Source: Paracoccus aestuarii
GTDB lineage: Bacteria; Pseudomonadota; Alphaproteobacteria; Rhodobacterales; Rhodobacteraceae
Direction of reading: 5' to 3'
Length of the DNA stretch: 60,130 nt
Assembly (NCBI RefSeq): GCF_028553885.1
Contig: NZ_CP067172.1
Location: 1-60,130, forward strand
Positions 16,507 through 25,336 of this stretch are shown one piece after another; positions within the stretch are counted from its first letter, which is position 1, and each line of letters opens with the position of its first letter. The notes beneath the pieces are model-generated. The model did not search any database. It was not told the origin of the DNA and saw only the letters and a program-made list of their open reading frames with translations. The translations under genes were made by a program, and so were the position numbers.

Positions 16507-16974
16507 GTGGCCTTGTTGTCCCGACGGACCCTTGTATGTGCTGCCGCCGCGGCCAGTGCTTTGCCGCATCTGGCCATCTCGGGCAGCCCCGCCCTGATCC
16601 ACGTGGTCGAGGGCACCGGCTGCGAGTGCTGCAAGCAATGGACTCGCTACCTGCAAGAGAACGGTTTCGAGGTCACGCATGAAGAACGTTTTGGCGTCCT
16701 TCTCATGCAACATAAGCTGGACCTTGGGGTGCCCGTCGAGGTCTCCTCCTGTCATACCGGCTCCATCGACGGCTATTTCCTTGAGGGCCATGTTCCTGCT
16801 GCCGATATCCGCAAGCTGCTGCGTGAGCGGCCTGATGCACGAGGCCTTGCCGTGCCGGGCATGCCCTATGGCAGCCCAGGCATGGGGCCGGAAAGCAACC
16901 GTGAGGCCTATGACGTCCTGCTGATCCGCAGGGACGGCAGTGGCGAAGTCTTCACCCATTATCCTGCAGCATAG
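16507..16974 (+). CDS. DUF411 metal-binding protein (copy 1)
   Basis: A 155-aa periplasmic protein starting at GTG 16507 with a signal sequence (SRRTLVCAAAAASALPHLA). The DUF411 pattern is clear: GTGCECCKQW near the start, SSCHTGSIDGYFLEGHVP in the middle and GLAVPGMPYGSPGM later. The Cys/His set suggests Cu(I) or other soft-metal binding. Family members are repeatedly found in copper and silver islands. The last 39 bp of this gene are the left end of a segment duplicated at 35.9-37.6 kb. Confidence 0.88.
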   Translation: MALLSRRTLVCAAAAASALPHLAISGSPALIHVVEGTGCECCKQWTRYLQENGFEVTHEERFGVLLMQHKLDLGVPVEVSSCHTGSIDGYFLEGHVPAADIRKLLRERPDARGLAVPGMPYGSPGMGPESNREAYDVLLIRRDGSGEVFTHYPAA

Positions 16975-17010
16975 TTTTCCTTCACCGTCTCCTTGCTGGA
17001 CCTTCCCCTG

Positions 17011-17565
17011 ATGCCTAGTCTGAACCGCCGCCACGTCTCGTTAGGTTTGCTCGCTGCTCTTGCCGCTTGTGGGAGGTCAGGGCCGTCCAGCTCACCACTG
17101 CCGTCGCGGGCAGGGGACGTCCCACAGTTCAAGCGCTATTTCGGCCCTCCCGTGACGCAGGTGGTGGTCCAGAAGGGGCAGCGCCGAATGCACCTCCTGA
17201 ACGGGCAGACGGTGCTGAAGTCGTATGACTTCGGGTTGGGAAACCAGCCAATAGGTCATAAGCAGTTCGAAGGCGACGGAAAGACACCAGAGGGCCTCTA
17301 TTTCGTGGACCGCTTCAACCCGCGCAGCCGCTACCACCTGTCGGTCGGCATTTCCTACCCCAACGAGCGGGACAAGGCTTATGCCGCGCAGTTTGGCCGC
17401 GATGCCGGCGGCGACATCATGTTTCATGGCCGAGGCCCTGAAGGGCGTGTCCTGGCTCCCAGAAACAGGGACTGGACGGCTGGCTGCATCGCGATCACCG
17501 ACAATGAGATCGAAGACGTCTACGCCATGCTGCAACCTCGCACGCCGGTGATGATCTACGCCTAG
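17011..17565 (+). CDS. Lipoprotein L,D-transpeptidase (YkuD family), copy A
   Basis: A 184-aa protein. The N-terminus has a lipobox (LLAALAAC), so it should be a lipoprotein after LspA processing. The YkuD domain is marked by IMFHGRGPEG and the catalytic DWTAGCIAITDNEI, with the active cysteine after the conserved Gly. L,D-transpeptidases make 3-3 peptidoglycan crosslinks or attach lipoproteins to the wall. ATG 17011 gives the shortest good signal peptide; ATG 16993 would add six residues. It is the fifth gene of the MerR-promoted SCO operon and has a near-identical copy at 36927-37481. Confidence 0.9.
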   Translation: MPSLNRRHVSLGLLAALAACGRSGPSSSPLPSRAGDVPQFKRYFGPPVTQVVVQKGQRRMHLLNGQTVLKSYDFGLGNQPIGHKQFEGDGKTPEGLYFVDRFNPRSRYHLSVGISYPNERDKAYAAQFGRDAGGDIMFHGRGPEGRVLAPRNRDWTAGCIAITDNEIEDVYAMLQPRTPVMIYA

Positions 17566-17784
17566 TATCCGGCGTCAGACACTGCCGCGTCATTGGGGTA
17601 ATCACCCTGAGGCTGTCTGGATGCCGATGGTGGCGGCAGGCCTTACAGCTTCAGCGCGCTGATTGGCCGCACCAGCTGTTGCAGATTATCCCAAGCTAGC
17701 CAGCCATGGTCTTCCACTGCTTGGACACGATCTGCAGCGCCGGTTATTCTCTCCTCAACTATAAGACGAGCACGAGGCAGCAGT

Positions 17785-18360
17785 ATGTCCACACATCGTT
17801 TCGATGACCGGAGAAGTTTTTTGCGCGGCCTTGCCGCAACAGGAGCGCTGCTGCCGGCAGTAGCCTATGGTCAGGCGGCCACTGACATGGGGCCCGAGCG
17901 CAACCAGTCCTCGTTCCGGACCCGGCACTGGCGCGACTTCTACCCGACGCTTGGCAAGGGCGTCCTGCTGGCAGACGTCACCTCGCGCGCGGTCCATTAC
18001 TGGTCGGGCGATGAGAGCGTCCACTTCGTCTTCCCCTGCGCCATCCCAATGACCGAGGACCTGACCCGCCGCGGGCAAACCGAGATCGTGCGCAAAATGC
18101 CGAATCCGCCCTGGACTCCCACGCCCAGCATGCGCGAAAAAGATCCCACTCTCCCTCAGAGGGTCGAAGGCGGGGCGCCCGAGAACCCACTCGGCAAGTT
18201 CGGCCTCTATCTCGCCTGGCCTGCTTATTTGGTCCATGGCACCCACGACACTCGCAAGATCGGACGGCGCTCCTCATCGGGGTGCTATGGGCTTTATAAC
18301 GAGCATGTCGAACAGCTTTATGCGGTCGCCGAGATCGGTACACAGGTGACTGTTTTCTGA
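17785..18360 (+). CDS. Tat-exported L,D-transpeptidase (YkuD family), copy A
   Basis: A 191-aa protein with a twin-arginine-like leader (DDRRSFLRGLAATGALLP). The catalytic region is VHGTHDTRKIGRRSSSGCYG, i.e. the YkuD HG...SxGC motif with the catalytic cysteine. It differs clearly from the upstream lipoprotein LDT, so this is not a tandem duplicate. It has its own 219-bp upstream region. Copper is known to inhibit L,D-transpeptidases of E. coli, so supplying extra enzyme from a metal island makes sense (inference). An identical protein is encoded at 36132-36707. Confidence 0.9.
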   Translation: MSTHRFDDRRSFLRGLAATGALLPAVAYGQAATDMGPERNQSSFRTRHWRDFYPTLGKGVLLADVTSRAVHYWSGDESVHFVFPCAIPMTEDLTRRGQTEIVRKMPNPPWTPTPSMREKDPTLPQRVEGGAPENPLGKFGLYLAWPAYLVHGTHDTRKIGRRSSSGCYGLYNEHVEQLYAVAEIGTQVTVF

Positions 18361-18689
18361 TCGCCTTATTCAGGCACTGGTTCGGCCAGCCGCTCTGCGG
18401 CAGGACCGTGCCAGCCAGACAAAAGTAGTTTGGCCGAAGGCGAAAAGCTCGAGCTTCACATACATGCTGCACACAGCCTGAGCGGCCGCTTTCGGGCATA
18501 CGTATCTTGCAAGAGACCGCAGATTGAACGGCAGAGGCAGGTCGGCTAGCCATGCTGCGCCTGCATCGCTGCGGCATCGCGACCGACGGCTATGGGCTCC
18601 TCGCGTCGATCTGCCTCCCCTGGCGACGGCACGGGTGTGCTGCAGCCTCCGACCCGCGCACTCGGCCCAGAGCGGACTTTTCCGCTCAG

Positions 18690-19394
18690 TTCGGCGCTAC
18701 ATTGCAGCAATCACCAGACCTGCCATTGCATGCTTGGCGCGGCATTTTACGTTGGCCCGTTGACGGCAAGCGGCAACCACTTACTTCCGACCACGATTGT
18801 TGGTCCCCCAGTGGCAGGAACCGCTCGCGTGGGTTCTCGATCCGGCGGCGTAATCCCGATGCCGAATTGTCCTCACTCCAGCCCAGCTTTGCGCATAGGT
18901 GAACATCTTTCGGAGCACCTCGCCGACCCGGTTGGCGCACACCGGCGTTGGTTTCGATCCCTGCAGCTTGCGGGCGCGTCCCTCCCGTCTTCGTTCACGC
19001 CCAGCGGGTCGCCACCGGCATCGATGTTGCGGCGCAGCTCCTTTGCCCGTTCCCGCGCCGCTGCCGTCGACCATTCCGGCCAGCGCCCCAGCGTCATCCG
19101 CCGCTGCCGTCCGGCATGGCGGTAATCCAGCGTGAAGGCCCGGTTGCCCGAGCGGTAGATGCAGATGGCAAATCCCCGCACCTCGCTGTCGAAAATCTGA
19201 TAGTCCCGGCCCGGTTCCGGCACCGCCTCCCGCGCCGATTTCTCGTTCAATCTCAGTCTTTTGACCACGCCCAGCGCCTCCTTCTTGCATCCCACACAAG
19301 GCTCAGCCTCGCGCTCATCGCGAGTCATGCATCGCCGGTCAGACCGGCGGGGAGGCGGAAGGTGGCAGAACCTAGGGGGAGGGCTGCCGGTCAA
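18690..19394 (-). pseudogene. Decayed tyrosine integrase (N-terminal part, frameshifted)
   Basis: Reading leftwards from 19394, one frame gives RLNEKSAREAVPEPGRDYQIF, then GFAICIYRSGNRAFTLDYR and RMTLGRWPEWSTAAARERAK. This is the arm-binding N-terminal domain of phage/island integrases. Homology then jumps frames: VGEVLRKMFTYAQSWAG is in a second frame and LGWSEDNSASGLRRRIENPR in a third. The catalytic C-terminal domain is missing. This is the remains of an integrative element, consistent with the copper island that starts just to the right. Confidence 0.75.
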
Positions 19395-19502
19395 TGGCTC
19401 AGAAGGGAAAAACCTAAACCCTCTGTTGATTACTCCGTGAATTGCAACGAGAGCCTGTCCTGCTTATTGTCAAGCTAGTTTCATAGGTTCCAACTCAACC
19501 AC

Positions 19503-19853
19503 ATGATGTGCCGCGCGATATGTTCTCTGCTTGTTGTCCTGCTCGTGTTGGCGGACGCGACGCAGCATGGGCAAAGTGCTGGCCCAGCCGGACTGCCGAC
19601 CGATCAAGTTGTCGCTTCGATCAGCCATCCCGGCGACACAGCCGGGCATGAGCACGGTTATTCGGGAGAGCCTTCTCGGCACGATATGACCGATGCCTGT
19701 GCGATTGTATGTGTCGGCACACCTACGCCCTGGCTTGCTGCCGCGCAACTTGCGCCTGTTGAGACCGAGCATTCGCTGAAATGGCACTCTATAGCGGTGA
19801 CACGTGAGGGCCGTCTGGTCGGCCCCGGATACCGCCCTCCGAAATCCATCTGA
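19503..19853 (+). CDS. Hypothetical secreted protein upstream of the multicopper oxidase
   Basis: A 116-aa protein with a signal peptide (ICSLLVVLLVLADA) and a His-rich middle (HPGDTAGHEHGYSG) followed by RHDMTDACAIVCVG. The Cys and His pattern resembles small periplasmic proteins encoded beside copper oxidases, so metal binding is plausible. I recognise no named family. It precedes the oxidase by 71 bp on the same strand and is probably cotranscribed. Confidence 0.6.
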   Translation: MMCRAICSLLVVLLVLADATQHGQSAGPAGLPTDQVVASISHPGDTAGHEHGYSGEPSRHDMTDACAIVCVGTPTPWLAAAQLAPVETEHSLKWHSIAVTREGRLVGPGYRPPKSI

Positions 19854-19924
19854 ACACCTGATTTGCCGCACCTGTTCAAGGTGCCGAACATTGTTCGCCC
19901 CACGGGGTTTGATGGATTACTCAT

Positions 19925-21421
19925 ATGACATGCACGCTGAATCGCCGCGGCTTTCTGACCGCATCCGCTGCCATGGCCGCAGCTTTTGCCGTCCCGCGCA
20001 CGGGCTTTGCGCAGCCAGCCGCGCTGGCATTGCAGGCAACGACGCGCACGCTTGACATCGATGGCCGCGCCGCCACGGTTTTCGGGCTGATCAACGGCAA
20101 CGGAACGCCCGGGCTGACACTGGACCCCGGCCAGCGTTTCTTGCTGGATCTGACCAATGATCTGGCCGAGCCGACGATCATTCATTGGCATGGACAGATC
20201 CCGCCGAACGCACAGGACGGCGTTCCCGATATGCCGATGCCGCTGCTGCAGCCAAGAGAGACGCGTGCCTATGATTTTGAGGCCGCAGCAGGCACGCACT
20301 GGATGCACAGCCATGTGCCCATTCAGGAGATGCAGTTGCTGGCCGCACCCCTGATCGTCCGCCGCCCCGAGGATCTGCGAGCTGATCGGCAAGAGGTCAC
20401 CATGTTCCTGCATGACTTTTCCTTCCGCCCGCCGGAAGAGGTGCTGGACGAAATCCGCTCGGGAAAGGGGCATGACGAGGCCGCCGAAGCCGAAATGTCG
20501 CAACCAGCCGATCCCCATGCCGGTCATGACATGGGGGGCGGCATGGCCATGAATGTGATGTCGGAAATGAGCGGCATGTCCATGCCCGGCATGACCGGGA
20601 TGCAGATGGATCTGAACGACTTCGATTTCGATGCCTATCTGGTGAATGACCGCACCTTGAGCGACCCGGAAGTTGTGCGGGTAGAAAAGGGTGGCCGGGT
20701 CCTGCTGCGGGTCATCAACGGGGCTGCGGCCACGGTATTCTGGCTCGACAGCGGCGAGGTTCCGGGTCGGCTTGTTGCGGTGGATGGCCAGCCGGTGCAG
20801 CCCTTGCCAGGAACGCGCTTTGGTCTGGCCATGGGGCAGCGCCTGGATATCGAGCTTGACCTGCCCACCGGAGGCGGCGCATGGCCGATCCTTGCTCTGC
20901 GCGAAGGCGCGCAGGAGCGCACCGGCCTTATCCTTGCGACCGCTGGCGCCAAGGTGCCGGTCATGCTTGGAATGGCAGACGAGGCCGCACCTGCATTCGA
21001 TATCGACCTTGCACAGGAAGCCGCCTTGCGGGCCGTTGCTCCGCTGACGGAACGAGTTGCCGATGCATCACCCATGGTGATGCTGGGCGGGCAGATGCAG
21101 CCCTATCGCTGGACCATCAACGACCGCGTGTTCGAGGATCGGATTCCGGTTACGGCCAAAACAGGCCAGCGGGTCGAGATCATGTTCCACAACATGTCGA
21201 TGATGGGCCATCCCATGCATCTGCATGGCCATCATTTCCAAGTTGTCGCGATCAATGGCAGACGGTTTTCCGGTGCATTGCGCGACACGGTCTATGTGCC
21301 GCCCATGTCGATGGTCACGGTGGCGCTGGATGCAGGCGAGGCGGCGGAATGGATGCTGCATTGTCACCACATGCCGCATCTTGCCAGCGGCATGATGACG
21401 ACGTTCGCGGTCTCGGCGTGA
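19925..21421 (+). CDS. Multicopper oxidase (CueO/CopA-like)
   Basis: A 498-aa periplasmic oxidase with a Tat signal (LNRRGFLTASAAMAAAFAVP). All four copper-binding motifs are visible: HWHG, HSH (in WMHSHVP), HPMHLHGHH and the T1/T3 motif HCHHMPHLASGM. A Met/His-rich insertion (DPHAGHDMGGGMAM, then MSGMSMPGMTGM) between domains 1 and 2 is typical of cuprous oxidases. It should oxidise Cu(I) to the less toxic Cu(II). It begins an apparent operon with DsbA, DUF305 and an L,D-transpeptidase, suggesting a periplasmic copper-defence set. Confidence 0.95.
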   Translation: MTCTLNRRGFLTASAAMAAAFAVPRTGFAQPAALALQATTRTLDIDGRAATVFGLINGNGTPGLTLDPGQRFLLDLTNDLAEPTIIHWHGQIPPNAQDGVPDMPMPLLQPRETRAYDFEAAAGTHWMHSHVPIQEMQLLAAPLIVRRPEDLRADRQEVTMFLHDFSFRPPEEVLDEIRSGKGHDEAAEAEMSQPADPHAGHDMGGGMAMNVMSEMSGMSMPGMTGMQMDLNDFDFDAYLVNDRTLSDPEVVRVEKGGRVLLRVINGAAATVFWLDSGEVPGRLVAVDGQPVQPLPGTRFGLAMGQRLDIELDLPTGGGAWPILALREGAQERTGLILATAGAKVPVMLGMADEAAPAFDIDLAQEAALRAVAPLTERVADASPMVMLGGQMQPYRWTINDRVFEDRIPVTAKTGQRVEIMFHNMSMMGHPMHLHGHHFQVVAINGRRFSGALRDTVYVPPMSMVTVALDAGEAAEWMLHCHHMPHLASGMMTTFAVSA

Positions 21422-21431
21422 CGGGAGTGAC

Positions 21432-22049
21432 ATGATGTTTCAGCGACGCATGATCCTGACCCTGGCCCTTACCGCCCCGGCGATGGCCATCGCACCGCGC
21501 CTATCTTGGGCTAGTCATTCGCTTCCACCCGAATTCCGCAGGCAGCTTGAACATGACGCGAATGCGCCGATCTTCGGCAATCCTGACGGCGATGCGACTC
21601 TGATCGAGTTCTTCGACTATAACTGCCAGTTCTGCCGTGCGATGATGCCAGTGGTGGATGCCGTGTTAGGAGCCGATCCCGGCTTGCGGATGGTGATGCG
21701 GGAATGGCCGGTCTTTGGCGAGGGTTCGGTTTTCGCGGCCCGCGCGGCGCTGGCGTCGCGCAAGCAGGGCCGCTACGCCGACTTTCATCGCGCCTTGATG
21801 AGTCAGAAACCCCGGGCCGAAAGGGCCAGCGTCCTGCGTGTTGCGCGATCCATGGGTTTAGACACTCAGCAGTTGCAGCGCGATATGGGCGGCCCGGAGA
21901 TTGCCCAACATATCCAGCAGTCCAATGCGCTGGCCGAGGCGATGGGGCTTGTCGGCACACCCACCTTCATCGCCGGATCGGATTCGCGCTTTGGCGCCAT
22001 TTCATCAACGGAACTGGCCGAACTGGTTGCGGCCTCGCGTGGCAATTGA
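21432..22049 (+). CDS. DsbA-family thiol oxidoreductase
   Basis: A 205-aa periplasmic protein with a signal peptide (ILTLALTAPAMAIAPRLSWA). The redox site is EFFDYNCQFCRAMMP and the cis-Pro loop is GLVGTPTFIAG. This FDYNCxxC form is the ScsC/Com1-like DsbA subgroup, often tied to copper tolerance. It follows the oxidase by 10 bp. Either of two consecutive ATGs (21432, 21435) could start it. It might keep copper-damaged thiols in the correct state (inference). Confidence 0.88.
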   Translation: MMFQRRMILTLALTAPAMAIAPRLSWASHSLPPEFRRQLEHDANAPIFGNPDGDATLIEFFDYNCQFCRAMMPVVDAVLGADPGLRMVMREWPVFGEGSVFAARAALASRKQGRYADFHRALMSQKPRAERASVLRVARSMGLDTQQLQRDMGGPEIAQHIQQSNALAEAMGLVGTPTFIAGSDSRFGAISSTELAELVAASRGN

Positions 22050-22073
22050 AGCATTTCACGAAAGGACAACGCT

Positions 22074-22595
22074 ATGGATAATTCTGATCGACACAATAGC
22101 CACGGAAGCCAGAGCGGCGGAAGCTATGGCCGTTTTGCGGCGATGATCGCTACCTCGACGGTGATCATGTTCGGGCTGATGTATCTGAACACCTGGGCGA
22201 TGGATCATGTCTTTTTCAGCCAGACCCGGATGTGGATGGCGCTTTACATGGGCGGCGCCATGGCGCTGATCATGCTGGCCTTCATGCTTGGGATGTATCG
22301 CAACCAGCGCGCCAATATGACCGTCGCAGGCCTTTCAATTCTGGCCTTTGCCCTCGGCCTGTTTCTGGTTCGCAGTCAGGCAACGGTCGATGATACCGCC
22401 TGGATGAAGGCGATGATTCCGCATCACTCGATTGCGATCCTGACATCCACCCGCGCGGATATCTCGGATCCTCGCGTGCGGGCGCTGGCGGACAGCATCA
22501 TCGAGGCCCAGACGCTGGAAATCGCGGAGATGAAGGCGCTGATCGCCGATCTGGAAGGCGGGCCAGCGGCGACGCCCGAGGTCGATGGGCGCTGA
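22074..22595 (+). CDS. DUF305 membrane protein
   Basis: A 173-aa protein with three predicted transmembrane helices in the N-terminal half. A DUF305 domain follows: WMKAMIPHHSIAILTSTRAD, then VRALADSIIEAQTLEIAEMK. The HH pair and the E-x2-E-M helix resemble ferritin-like metal-binding helices. Such proteins are frequent in copper and mercury islands; the reaction is unknown. It lies 24 bp after the DsbA gene in the oxidase operon. Confidence 0.88.
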   Translation: MDNSDRHNSHGSQSGGSYGRFAAMIATSTVIMFGLMYLNTWAMDHVFFSQTRMWMALYMGGAMALIMLAFMLGMYRNQRANMTVAGLSILAFALGLFLVRSQATVDDTAWMKAMIPHHSIAILTSTRADISDPRVRALADSIIEAQTLEIAEMKALIADLEGGPAATPEVDGR

Positions 22596-22676
22596 TGCGA
22601 TACGGTTCGGCAATCGCGGATCCCGCTGCGCTTGCCGCATTCATCTGAAGGTACAACCATTACGAGGAGCAATCAC

Positions 22677-23327
22677 ATGCTGACACGCAGACATTTCATC
22701 CGAACGACGACGGCGCTGTTCGCGGCCTCCGCCGCCAGCCCGCTTATGGCCTCGACCTGGCCCGACGCGGCGCAGAAGGCCGCCTGGGATGCCGAGGTGG
22801 AAGCCGGCGGCCCCAATCCTTGGGGCCTGCACCAGCGTTTCCTGCCGCAGCGGATTGTCGCGAATGACGGTCTGGTGCCGGGCGATATCCACGTCGATGC
22901 CGTGGCCCGATACCTGTACCACATCGAAGAGGGCGGCACCGCAATGCGTTACGGCGTGGCCATCGGTCGGGGCGATCTTTACGAGCCGGGGACCTATACA
23001 ATCAAGCGCAAGGCCGAATGGCCGCACTGGACCCCGACCCGGAACATGATCGAGCGCGAACCCGAGGTCTATGCGCAGTATGAAAATGGCATGGAGCCCG
23101 GCCCCCGGAACGCGCTGGGTTCGCGAGCGCTCTATCTCTATCTCGGCGAGCGCGACACCTATCTGCGCATTCACGGCACGCCATTTCCGACCTCGATCGG
23201 CAGCCGCGCCAGTTCCGGCTGCGTCCGCATGGTCATGGCCCATATCAACGGGCTGTATCCACGGGTCCAGATCGGCGCGACGGCCTATCTCTATTCGCCG
23301 GAGGGCAGCGTGACGGCCGTCAGCTGA
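22677..23327 (+). CDS. Third L,D-transpeptidase (YkuD/ErfK family)
   Basis: A 216-aa protein with a leader (MLTRRHFIRTTTALFAASAA) of the Tat type. The YkuD active site is RIHGTPFPTSIGSRASSGCVRM. It keeps the full His-x-Gly and SxGCVRM motif with catalytic Cys. It is unrelated in detail to the two L,D-transpeptidases of island 1. ATG 22677 is preceded by ACGAGGAG. It ends the multicopper oxidase operon, again linking peptidoglycan crosslinking with copper defence. Confidence 0.92.
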   Translation: MLTRRHFIRTTTALFAASAASPLMASTWPDAAQKAAWDAEVEAGGPNPWGLHQRFLPQRIVANDGLVPGDIHVDAVARYLYHIEEGGTAMRYGVAIGRGDLYEPGTYTIKRKAEWPHWTPTRNMIEREPEVYAQYENGMEPGPRNALGSRALYLYLGERDTYLRIHGTPFPTSIGSRASSGCVRMVMAHINGLYPRVQIGATAYLYSPEGSVTAVS

Positions 23328-23354
23328 ACGGCCGCCCTCCGGCGATGCCGGGTG

Positions 23355-23627
23355 TCAGGACGTGCGCGCGTTGCAGATATGGTTGCCATTTGCGGCGCGC
23401 AGCGGCACCAGCGTCGTCTCGACCGGCCCGGCGTGGTAATACCAATAGCAGTCATCCGCCGGATCGACGCGAGCCGTGGTCAGATCTTGATTGGGACCGG
23501 CGATGGCGACGACCTCGTTCGGGATCGGATAGGGCCAGGCCTCCTCGACGGCGATATCAGGCGTCTGTGCCGCGCATCCTGCTAGGATGAGAAGCGTCAG
23601 CGCGATTGCGGCGGTTCTTTTCTTCAT
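23355..23627 (-). CDS. Small hypothetical lipoprotein, 90 aa
   Basis: A lipobox (LLILAGCA) follows a short basic N-terminus, so this is a predicted lipoprotein. The mature part has DDCYWYYHAGP and NHICNAR, leaving two cysteines that could pair. I recognise no family. It is the last gene of a leftward run (CsoR, small Cys protein, DUF411, cytochrome c, this gene). Confidence 0.65.
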   Translation of the reverse strand: MKKRTAAIALTLLILAGCAAQTPDIAVEEAWPYPIPNEVVAIAGPNQDLTTARVDPADDCYWYYHAGPVETTLVPLRAANGNHICNARTS

Positions 23628-23664
23628 GTGAAGCTCCTTGGGTGGGGTGGTGACGCGCGGGGTG

Positions 23665-24120
23665 TTAGGACGCGCTGTCCTTGGTCATACGGCTCTGGAT
23701 TGCGCGCTCGCGTTCCGGCCAGGTGGATTTGATATAGGCCAGAACGGCGGCGATCTCGGCGTCGCTCATGACATCAGAAAAGCCGGGCATGTCGCTTTCA
23801 TAACCATCCCCGACCACGGCGGCGGTGCCGTCACGGACGATCTGTTCCAGAAGCGCGTCGGCGTGATGCCATGTGTGGCCGGTCTCGTTATGCGGGGGCG
23901 CCGGATAGCGGCCATTTGCGAGTGGGGTCTGCCAGTCCGGCTGCCCTTCCAGATCGGCGCCATGGCAACTGGCACAGTTGTCGGCGTAGAGCCGCTGGCC
24001 AAGCGCGATGACGGCCTGATCCTGTGCGGCTGTCTCAGTCGCCGCGCTGCCGCGCCAGAGGATCAGGATCGCAGCGGCCAGACCGACCGCCGCGATGAGG
24101 ATGAGTGCGTTGCGCGTCAT
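23665..24120 (-). CDS. Periplasmic c-type cytochrome, membrane-anchored
   Basis: A 151-aa monohaem cytochrome c with an uncleaved N-terminal anchor (ALILIAAVGLAAAILILW). The haem site is CASCHG, and the distal methionine is probably in SDMPGFSDVMSD. EIAAVLAYIKSTWP is the C-terminal helix typical of class I cytochromes. Related cytochromes accompany copper-resistance loci of alpha- and gammaproteobacteria and may be electron acceptors for the copper oxidase (inference). It is followed by the lipoprotein gene and preceded by DUF411. Confidence 0.9.
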   Translation of the reverse strand: MTRNALILIAAVGLAAAILILWRGSAATETAAQDQAVIALGQRLYADNCASCHGADLEGQPDWQTPLANGRYPAPPHNETGHTWHHADALLEQIVRDGTAAVVGDGYESDMPGFSDVMSDAEIAAVLAYIKSTWPERERAIQSRMTKDSAS

Positions 24121-24123
24121 CTG

Positions 24124-24603
24124 TTATCCGTCCAGCGGAAAGGCGCGCCCGTCACCGGCAATGCCGCCCCAGGCGATGACCTCGGCGGTGGCCTCGACCC
24201 CGCCGCCCATGCCCGGAGAGCCGGCGGGCATCCCCGGCACGGCGATCCCGGAGATGTCGGGACGCTGATCCAGAAGCTGCGTTATGGCCGCGAAGGGCAC
24301 ATGGCCCTCGACGATATAGCCGCCGATCCGGGTCGTGTGGCAGGACCACAGGTTTTCGGGCACAGCGGCGTCGCGCTTCATGCCGACATAGTCGCTGGCC
24401 TCAGTGATTTCGACCTCAAACCCCGCCTCGATGGCAAGGTCGGCCCAGGCGCCGCAGCAGCCGCAGCCGGGGTCCTTGGTGACACTCAGCAGGTTCGGCT
24501 TTGCATCCGAGCCGGTGGCGGCGAAGGCAAGGGTAGAGGTTGTCGACAGTATCGCCGCGACCGCAAGGATCGCCCCGCGACGCGAGAAATTGGGGTTGCT
24601 CAT
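24124..24603 (-). CDS. DUF411 metal-binding protein (copy 2)
   Basis: A 159-aa periplasmic protein with a signal peptide (RRGAILAVAAILSTTSTLAFA). It shows KDPGCGCCGAWAD, SCHTTRIGGYIVEGHVPFA and GIAVPGMPAGSPGM, all DUF411 hallmarks. It is only distantly similar to the DUF411 protein of island 1 (16507), so the two islands carry independent versions. It sits between the small Cys-rich gene and the cytochrome, 3 bp from the latter. Confidence 0.88.
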   Translation of the reverse strand: MSNPNFSRRGAILAVAAILSTTSTLAFAATGSDAKPNLLSVTKDPGCGCCGAWADLAIEAGFEVEITEASDYVGMKRDAAVPENLWSCHTTRIGGYIVEGHVPFAAITQLLDQRPDISGIAVPGMPAGSPGMGGGVEATAEVIAWGGIAGDGRAFPLDG

Positions 24604-24696
24604 ATCTGATGTCCTTCGGGATGTTGCGCGCCGTAGGGTCATTCATCCCTGTCATGGCGCAGTTGATCGACTTGTGGCCACTCGGGCCATGTGGCG

Positions 24697-25020
24697 TCAG
24701 AGAGCAGCGGATCGCGGAGGGGGCAGCGGCAAACGCGGCCTGGCGGATTTCATATCCTGCAGCGGGGGAATGTGCCGGATTCGGCGTGGCAACCGGGCCG
24801 CGTTCGCCGTGACTTCGGCATGGCCGATGGCGGCACAGGCCGCACAGTCGCCATGTGGAGAATCCGGCTGCGTGGTGCAGCATTCATGCGCGACTGGCGA
24901 CGCGGATGTTTCGGCCATCGAGGCCATCGGCGATGCCTCCGCCGAGGCGGCGCCGGTCAGGGCCAGCGGCATCGTCACCGCCAGCAGGGCGGCAAGCACG
25001 ACCGACAGCAGCAGGCGCAT
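24697..25020 (-). CDS. Small secreted Cys/His-rich protein, 107 aa
   Basis: A signal peptide (LLLSVVLAALLAVTMPLALT) is followed by a Met-rich and Cys-rich segment (ASPMASMAE, HECCTTQ, HGDCAACAAIGH) that could bind copper. The C-terminal 40 residues are basic and unstructured. The start ATG overlaps the csoR stop codon at 25020, so it belongs to the csoR operon. No named family was recognised, although it resembles CopL-type small proteins. Confidence 0.6.
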   Translation of the reverse strand: MRLLLSVVLAALLAVTMPLALTGAASAEASPMASMAETSASPVAHECCTTQPDSPHGDCAACAAIGHAEVTANAARLPRRIRHIPPLQDMKSARPRLPLPPPRSAAL

Positions 25021-25301
25021 CAGTCGCGCACCCTTTCCATCAGCTCGACGACCTCGCGGAACATCACCCGCTGCCGGTCCTGATCGCCGGATTGGATCGC
25101 GTCTTCCATGCAACTTCGCGCGTGATCCTCGATCAGCAGGCGTTCGACGCCGCGCAGGGCAGACCGGATGGCGGCGGTCTGGTTCAGGATATCGACGCAA
25201 TAGCGCCCATCCTCGACCATACGCGAGACGCCCTGCACCTGACCGTTCAGGCGGGAAAGCCGCTTCAGGATCGCGTCTCGGTTCTGCTTGTCATGCGCCA
25301 A
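25020..25301 (-). CDS. csoR: CsoR-type copper-sensing repressor
   Basis: A 93-aa all-helical repressor of the CsoR/RcnR family. The Cu(I) ligands Cys35 (in GRYCVDIL), His60 (in IEDHARSC) and Cys64 are present in the canonical C-H-C order. The start RLSRLNGQVQGVSRMVEDG is a family signature. Apo-CsoR should repress both its own operon and divergent copA from the two operators at 25337-25386; Cu(I) releases it. Confidence 0.93.
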   Translation of the reverse strand: MAHDKQNRDAILKRLSRLNGQVQGVSRMVEDGRYCVDILNQTAAIRSALRGVERLLIEDHARSCMEDAIQSGDQDRQRVMFREVVELMERVRD

Positions 25302-25336
25302 GGAGGGCTCCGAACTTCAACATCTGCGGCTTGTGC

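Larger units (their letters stand above)
16936..18610 (+). repeat. Copy A of a 1,675-bp inverted duplication (original copy)
   Basis: This block and 35882-37556 (opposite orientation) are almost identical, with only a few substitutions seen and no length difference. It contains the end of the DUF411 gene, two L,D-transpeptidase genes, the 219-bp gap at 17566-17784 and the 250 bp after 18360, in which no gene is apparent. Copy A is judged the source because it holds the intact DUF411 gene, of which copy B has only the last codons. No IS ends or target duplications were seen at either edge. Confidence 0.92.

Noticed and set aside
16936..18610. The transpeptidase pair as an IS-borne composite transposon
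   Set aside because: No transposase, terminal inverted repeats or target duplication was found at either copy.
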